From Acidimicrobiaceae bacterium (lineage in GTDB: Bacteria > Actinomycetota > Acidimicrobiia > Acidimicrobiales > Bog-793): a DNA stretch of 35,571 nt. How positions within the stretch are numbered: position 1 is the stretch's first letter; the number at the start of each line of letters is the position of its first letter. Positions 32,773 to 35,571 of the stretch are shown here, in pieces. Under the pieces are notes generated by a model. That model did not search any database. It was not told the DNA's origin and saw only the letters and a list, made by a program, of their open reading frames with translations. Position numbers and translations under genes: made by a program. Location: contig PMVZ01000353.1 of the NCBI GenBank assembly GCA_003166375.1, positions 1-35,571 on the forward strand. The letters run 5' to 3'.

Positions 32773-33240
32773 ATGGCCGGCGGGGTCCGACACAGTCCAC
32801 GTGGGGCTCAAGACAGGGTCATGGCGACCACAGAGAACGAGTGCCCTTTCTGTGATCGAATTGCCATGCGGCGCGATCTGTTGGGCGCCAACAGCCTATG
32901 CGTCGCGTTCTACGACGCTAAGCCACTCAATCCCGGACATGTCCTCATCGTTCCCTACCGTCACGAGCCGGATTTTCTCGCGCTTCTTCCAGAGGAGCGG
33001 AACGCGATTTTGCGCATGGCCGCAGAGCTGCGCTCTCAGCTCGACGAGGCGTATCGGCCAGACGGGTTCAACCTCGGGGTGAACGTTGGAGGGGCCGCGG
33101 GCCAGACCATCGGCCACGCACATCTCCATCTCATTCCACGCCACTGGGGGGACGTCCCCGATCCAAGGGGTGGCATCCGCTGCCTGATCCCGGAGCGGAC
33201 CCGCTATTGGGAGGCCGGGGAACGAGGTGACCAGCGATGA
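32773..33240 (+). CDS. HIT-family nucleotide-binding hydrolase
   Basis: A 155-residue histidine-triad protein with GHAHLHLIPRHWGD near its C-terminus, the H-x-H-x-H catalytic motif, and an opening ECPFCDR as in FHIT/GalT-type HIT proteins. It should hydrolyse or transfer nucleotides such as dinucleoside polyphosphates or AMP-conjugates. The ATG at 32773 has the best ribosome site (GAGGAGG, five bases away). An ATG at 32821 would remove 16 residues and starts closer to the family pattern, but has little upstream signal. Its stop overlaps the next ATG (ATGA), so it is coupled to the MutS-like genes. Confidence 0.88.
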   Translation: MAGGVRHSPRGAQDRVMATTENECPFCDRIAMRRDLLGANSLCVAFYDAKPLNPGHVLIVPYRHEPDFLALLPEERNAILRMAAELRSQLDEAYRPDGFNLGVNVGGAAGQTIGHAHLHLIPRHWGDVPDPRGGIRCLIPERTRYWEAGERGDQR

Positions 33241-34931
33241 ACGACGCTGTGAGCGACGCGCCGTTCACGCCGCCTCTCACATACGACATAGCCATCGATC
33301 ACGAGGCGACCTCAAGTAACAGGGCTACACCCAACATCGAAGACCCGAGAGAACGAGACGAGGGTATTAGGCCACACGCCATTCAGGAAAGGACCTCCGA
33401 GGCGTTTTGCAGCATTCTCTTCGACGGATCGGCGCGCCCGGCCGCAGGAGAAGAACGGACAGAGCCGGGATACTTTTCCGATCTCAACCTTGGCCAGGTT
33501 TTCAGTTCGATTGCGATGGGCTATGAGGAGTACGACCTTATGCCCTTCTTCTATGAGCATCTCGATGACGCCAACACGATTTCCTATCGCCAGGAGGTGT
33601 TCCGGGATCTCGAGCGCAAGGCCGTGTTCGAGCCGATCGCTTCATTCGTCCAACAGATGCGAGACATGCGCGCACATCTCAAGCAGTCGAACGCGCTCCG
33701 CTATCAGTACCAGAAAGAGAGCTGGTTCGTCGACGCGACCCAGATCTACTACGACGCGGTCGTGTCCCTGGCGCGTGCGCTCGCGCCCATCGAACTCGAA
33801 TCGGAAGGACTCAAACGCTTTCAGGAGCACCTCTCGAACTACGTACAGTCCCCTGCGTTCACCTCGCTTGGCGCTGATGTCGAGAGCGTGAGAAAGAGTC
33901 TGTCTGAGGTCCGATATTTGCTACGCATCAAAGGCCTTCGCGTCACCGTCGCCAAGTACGACTGTGAGGCTGACTACAGCGCGGAGGTGTTGGCTACCTT
34001 CGAGCGTTTCAAGCAGGGCGCGGCGAAAGACTACCGGATCGGATTCCACAACCCTCCCGATATGGACCACGTGGAGGCGAACATCCTCGGTCTCGTTGCC
34101 CGTCTTTTTCCCGAGGTTTTTTCTGCGCTGGACGACTACTGCGCTCGCCATCGCGACTACCTTGACCCCACGATCCGGACCTTCGACCGCGAGGTGCACT
34201 TCTACCTGAGCTACCTCGCGCACATGGGACAGTTCAAATCAGTTGGGCTGCGGTTCTGCTACCCGAAGGTCACTCGCCACTCGAAGGAGGTATTCGCGGA
34301 CGACACCTTCGACCTTGCGCTTGCGAACAGGCTTGTGCCACAGGGATCAGTCGTATGCAACGACTTCCTCTTGAGCGGGCCGGAGCGGATCATTGTCGTC
34401 TCCGGCCCGAACCAGGGCGGCAAGACGACGTTCGCTCGGATGTTCGGCCAGCTCCACCATCTCGCAAGCATCGGCTGCCCAGTGCCGGGGCGAAGAGCCC
34501 AGCTCTACCTGTACGACAAGCTGTTCGCTCAGTTCGAGCAGGAAGAGGACCTTGCGAACATGAGGGGGAAATTGGAGGACGACCTCGTGAGGATTCGGGA
34601 CGTCCTCAATGAGGCGACGGCGAGCAGCGTCGTCGTCCTGAATGAGATCTTCACCTCGACAACGTTGAAGGACTCGGTGTTTCTCGGTATGAAGCTGATG
34701 GAAAGGCTCATCGAGCTGGACCTGCTCTGTGTCTTTGTCACCTTCGTCGAGGAACTCGCCTCGCTCGGGCCGACCACGGTGAGCATGATGAGCACCGTCG
34801 TGCCTGAGAATCCCGCCGTGCGTACCTATAAGGTCGTACGCAAACCAGCCGATGGGCTCGCCTACGCACTCGCGATCGCCGATAAGTACGGCCTCACCTA
34901 CGGGGCCTTGAAGAAGCGGATCGCCCCGTGA
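33237..34931 (+). CDS. MutS-family ATPase without mismatch-recognition domain (MutS-like 1)
   Basis: A 564-residue protein. After a variable N-terminus of about 85 residues come long helices that resemble the lever/core domain of MutS, then a MutS ATPase domain: Walker A SGPNQGGKTTFAR with Lys396, then ASIGCPVPG, a signature-loop region, and Walker B VVVLNEIFTSTTLKD, where Asn469-Glu470 replaces the usual Asp-Glu. There is no N-terminal mismatch-binding domain or Phe-x-Glu motif. A role in DNA structure recognition or recombination control is possible, as with MutS2-like or other short MutS relatives. It overlaps both neighbours by four bases (ATGA upstream, GTGA downstream). Confidence 0.88.
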   Translation: MNDAVSDAPFTPPLTYDIAIDHEATSSNRATPNIEDPRERDEGIRPHAIQERTSEAFCSILFDGSARPAAGEERTEPGYFSDLNLGQVFSSIAMGYEEYDLMPFFYEHLDDANTISYRQEVFRDLERKAVFEPIASFVQQMRDMRAHLKQSNALRYQYQKESWFVDATQIYYDAVVSLARALAPIELESEGLKRFQEHLSNYVQSPAFTSLGADVESVRKSLSEVRYLLRIKGLRVTVAKYDCEADYSAEVLATFERFKQGAAKDYRIGFHNPPDMDHVEANILGLVARLFPEVFSALDDYCARHRDYLDPTIRTFDREVHFYLSYLAHMGQFKSVGLRFCYPKVTRHSKEVFADDTFDLALANRLVPQGSVVCNDFLLSGPERIIVVSGPNQGGKTTFARMFGQLHHLASIGCPVPGRRAQLYLYDKLFAQFEQEEDLANMRGKLEDDLVRIRDVLNEATASSVVVLNEIFTSTTLKDSVFLGMKLMERLIELDLLCVFVTFVEELASLGPTTVSMMSTVVPENPAVRTYKVVRKPADGLAYALAIADKYGLTYGALKKRIAP

Positions 34932-35571
34932 AGGCGCACCTGATGTGCGAAGACGAGGACTTCGCCTTCGACGTCGCCTTCTCACCACGCACTGGCTACA
35001 CCTTGAGCGGGCCTGATCTGCCTCCGAATGCGGATGATCTGGTTCAAGACCTCGAGCTCGTAACGCTTTTGGGTGCGATGGCCCGCGGCGACAGCCTGCT
35101 CTTTGGAATCTCGAAGCGGGCCCTGCTCTCGAGCCTCACCGATCCTCGAGAGATCACCTTCCGCCAAGACGTCCTCGCCGACTGCGTCACCCATCCTGAG
35201 ATCGTGAGGAAGATGTATGCAATCGCCATGGAGGCGATCACGGAGGAGAAGAAGATCTGGCACACCTTCGGGAAGCATCCCACCGACCTTCTTCGTCGAT
35301 CCGTCCAGGTGCTCGAGGTGTTCGTGGGGTTACTGAAACGGCTCCGGCGGATCGCCGATGACAACGCCTCTACGGTCAGCTCGAAGGGCATGACGACGCT
35401 TTTTGCGACGCTTGCCACCGAACTCGACGACGAGTACTTCCAGACGATCGACGATCACCTGAAGCGCCTCAAGTTCAGGGACGGCACCTTGATCAGTGCC
35501 GCGCTCGGCAAGGGCAACAAAGGTGTCGGCTACGTGCTCCGTGCGCCAAGCAACACGAAACGGAGCTGGAA
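34928..35571 (+). CDS. MutS-like ATPase paralogue (MutS-like 2), 3' part outside window
   Basis: The GTG start at 34928 overlaps the stop of MutS-like 1 (GTGA). About 214 residues lie inside the window. The segment DPREITFRQDVLADCVTHPEIVRKMYAIAMEAI has the same position and pattern as NTISYRQEVFRDLERKAVFEPIASFVQQM in the first protein, so the two are paralogues, and LVTLLGAMARGDSLLFGISKRALLSS corresponds to LGQVFSSIAMGYEEYDLMPFFYEHLD. The ATPase domain should lie beyond base 35571. It may form a heterodimer with MutS-like 1. Its N-terminus is much shorter than that of the first protein. Confidence 0.82.
   Translation, partial: MKAHLMCEDEDFAFDVAFSPRTGYTLSGPDLPPNADDLVQDLELVTLLGAMARGDSLLFGISKRALLSSLTDPREITFRQDVLADCVTHPEIVRKMYAIAMEAITEEKKIWHTFGKHPTDLLRRSVQVLEVFVGLLKRLRRIADDNASTVSSKGMTTLFATLATELDDEYFQTIDDHLKRLKFRDGTLISAALGKGNKGVGYVLRAPSNTKRSW

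Noticed and set aside
1-35571. CRISPR arrays, rRNA genes and complete insertion sequences
   Set aside because: No regularly spaced repeats, rRNA-like segments, transposase motifs or terminal inverted repeats were seen on reading the window; only the tRNA fragment and short repeats listed above.

Overview
The window looks like a chromosomal segment of a high-GC actinobacterium (phylum Actinomycetota). Supporting signs are the strong G/C bias at third codon positions, many GTG starts, starts that seem leaderless, an F420/FMN-type PPOX protein, a mycothiol-dependent-isomerase-like protein and a chemolithotroph-type NAD-dependent formate dehydrogenase. An acid-soil lineage near Acidimicrobiia or Thermoleophilia would fit, especially with a secreted G1-type acid peptidase, but I cannot prove the lineage from this sequence.

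Bases 1-9956 (+) form one tightly packed operon that begins before the window. Most junctions overlap by 1-8 bases. The order is an HdrD/EtfD-like iron-sulfur protein (partial), a lipoate-ligase-like protein, an H-protein-like lipoyl carrier, a radical SAM protein, a second ligase-like protein, a second radical SAM protein, EtfB, EtfA, a membrane-bound EtfD-like oxidoreductase and a second lipoyl carrier. The pair of radical SAM proteins plus ligases resembles the LipS1/LipS2-sLpl lipoate-assembly route known from archaea and from sulfur oxidisers with sHdr/LbpA. Here that toolkit accompanies EtfBA and a five-helix EtfD-like protein, and no sHdr or glycine-cleavage enzyme is present. My reading is a dedicated lipoyl-protein-to-quinone electron pathway: a dihydrolipoyl carrier is oxidised, electrons pass through Etf or the CCG proteins to the membrane subunit, and the locus makes its own cofactor. 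This is the main candidate for an undescribed system.

Bases 10006-14514 hold small accessory genes: an ABM monooxygenase-like protein, an 87-residue protein, a PPOX protein, a DsrE2-like sulfur-carrier protein, acylphosphatase, an EamA exporter and FdhD. Bases 14553-19765 (-) are a complete NAD-dependent formate dehydrogenase operon, fdsGBA plus fdsD, convergent with fdhD. Formate would be oxidised to CO2 with NADH production, and FdhD would sulfurate the molybdenum cofactor.

Bases 20044-26596 (all -) hold a shikimate-dehydrogenase-like protein, a PlsC-like acyltransferase with an apparent frameshift, a nitroreductase, a maleylpyruvate-isomerase-like protein, a secreted protein of unknown function, the G1 peptidase and an SRPBCC-like protein. 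At 26758-26812 lies the 3' part of a tRNA-Leu(UAG) gene without its 5' half, followed by a tandem 10-base repeat. Together they look like the end of an integrated element or island lying to the right.

From about 26.8 kb on, genes are sparser with long gaps and the sequence is somewhat less GC-rich. This part contains enolase, a small membrane protein, a PH/GRAM-like protein and a protein with four regularly spaced CxxC...CxxH modules. It ends with an overlapping trio of an HIT protein and two paralogous MutS-like ATPases, the second cut by the window end. The trio is a second candidate for a little-known system.
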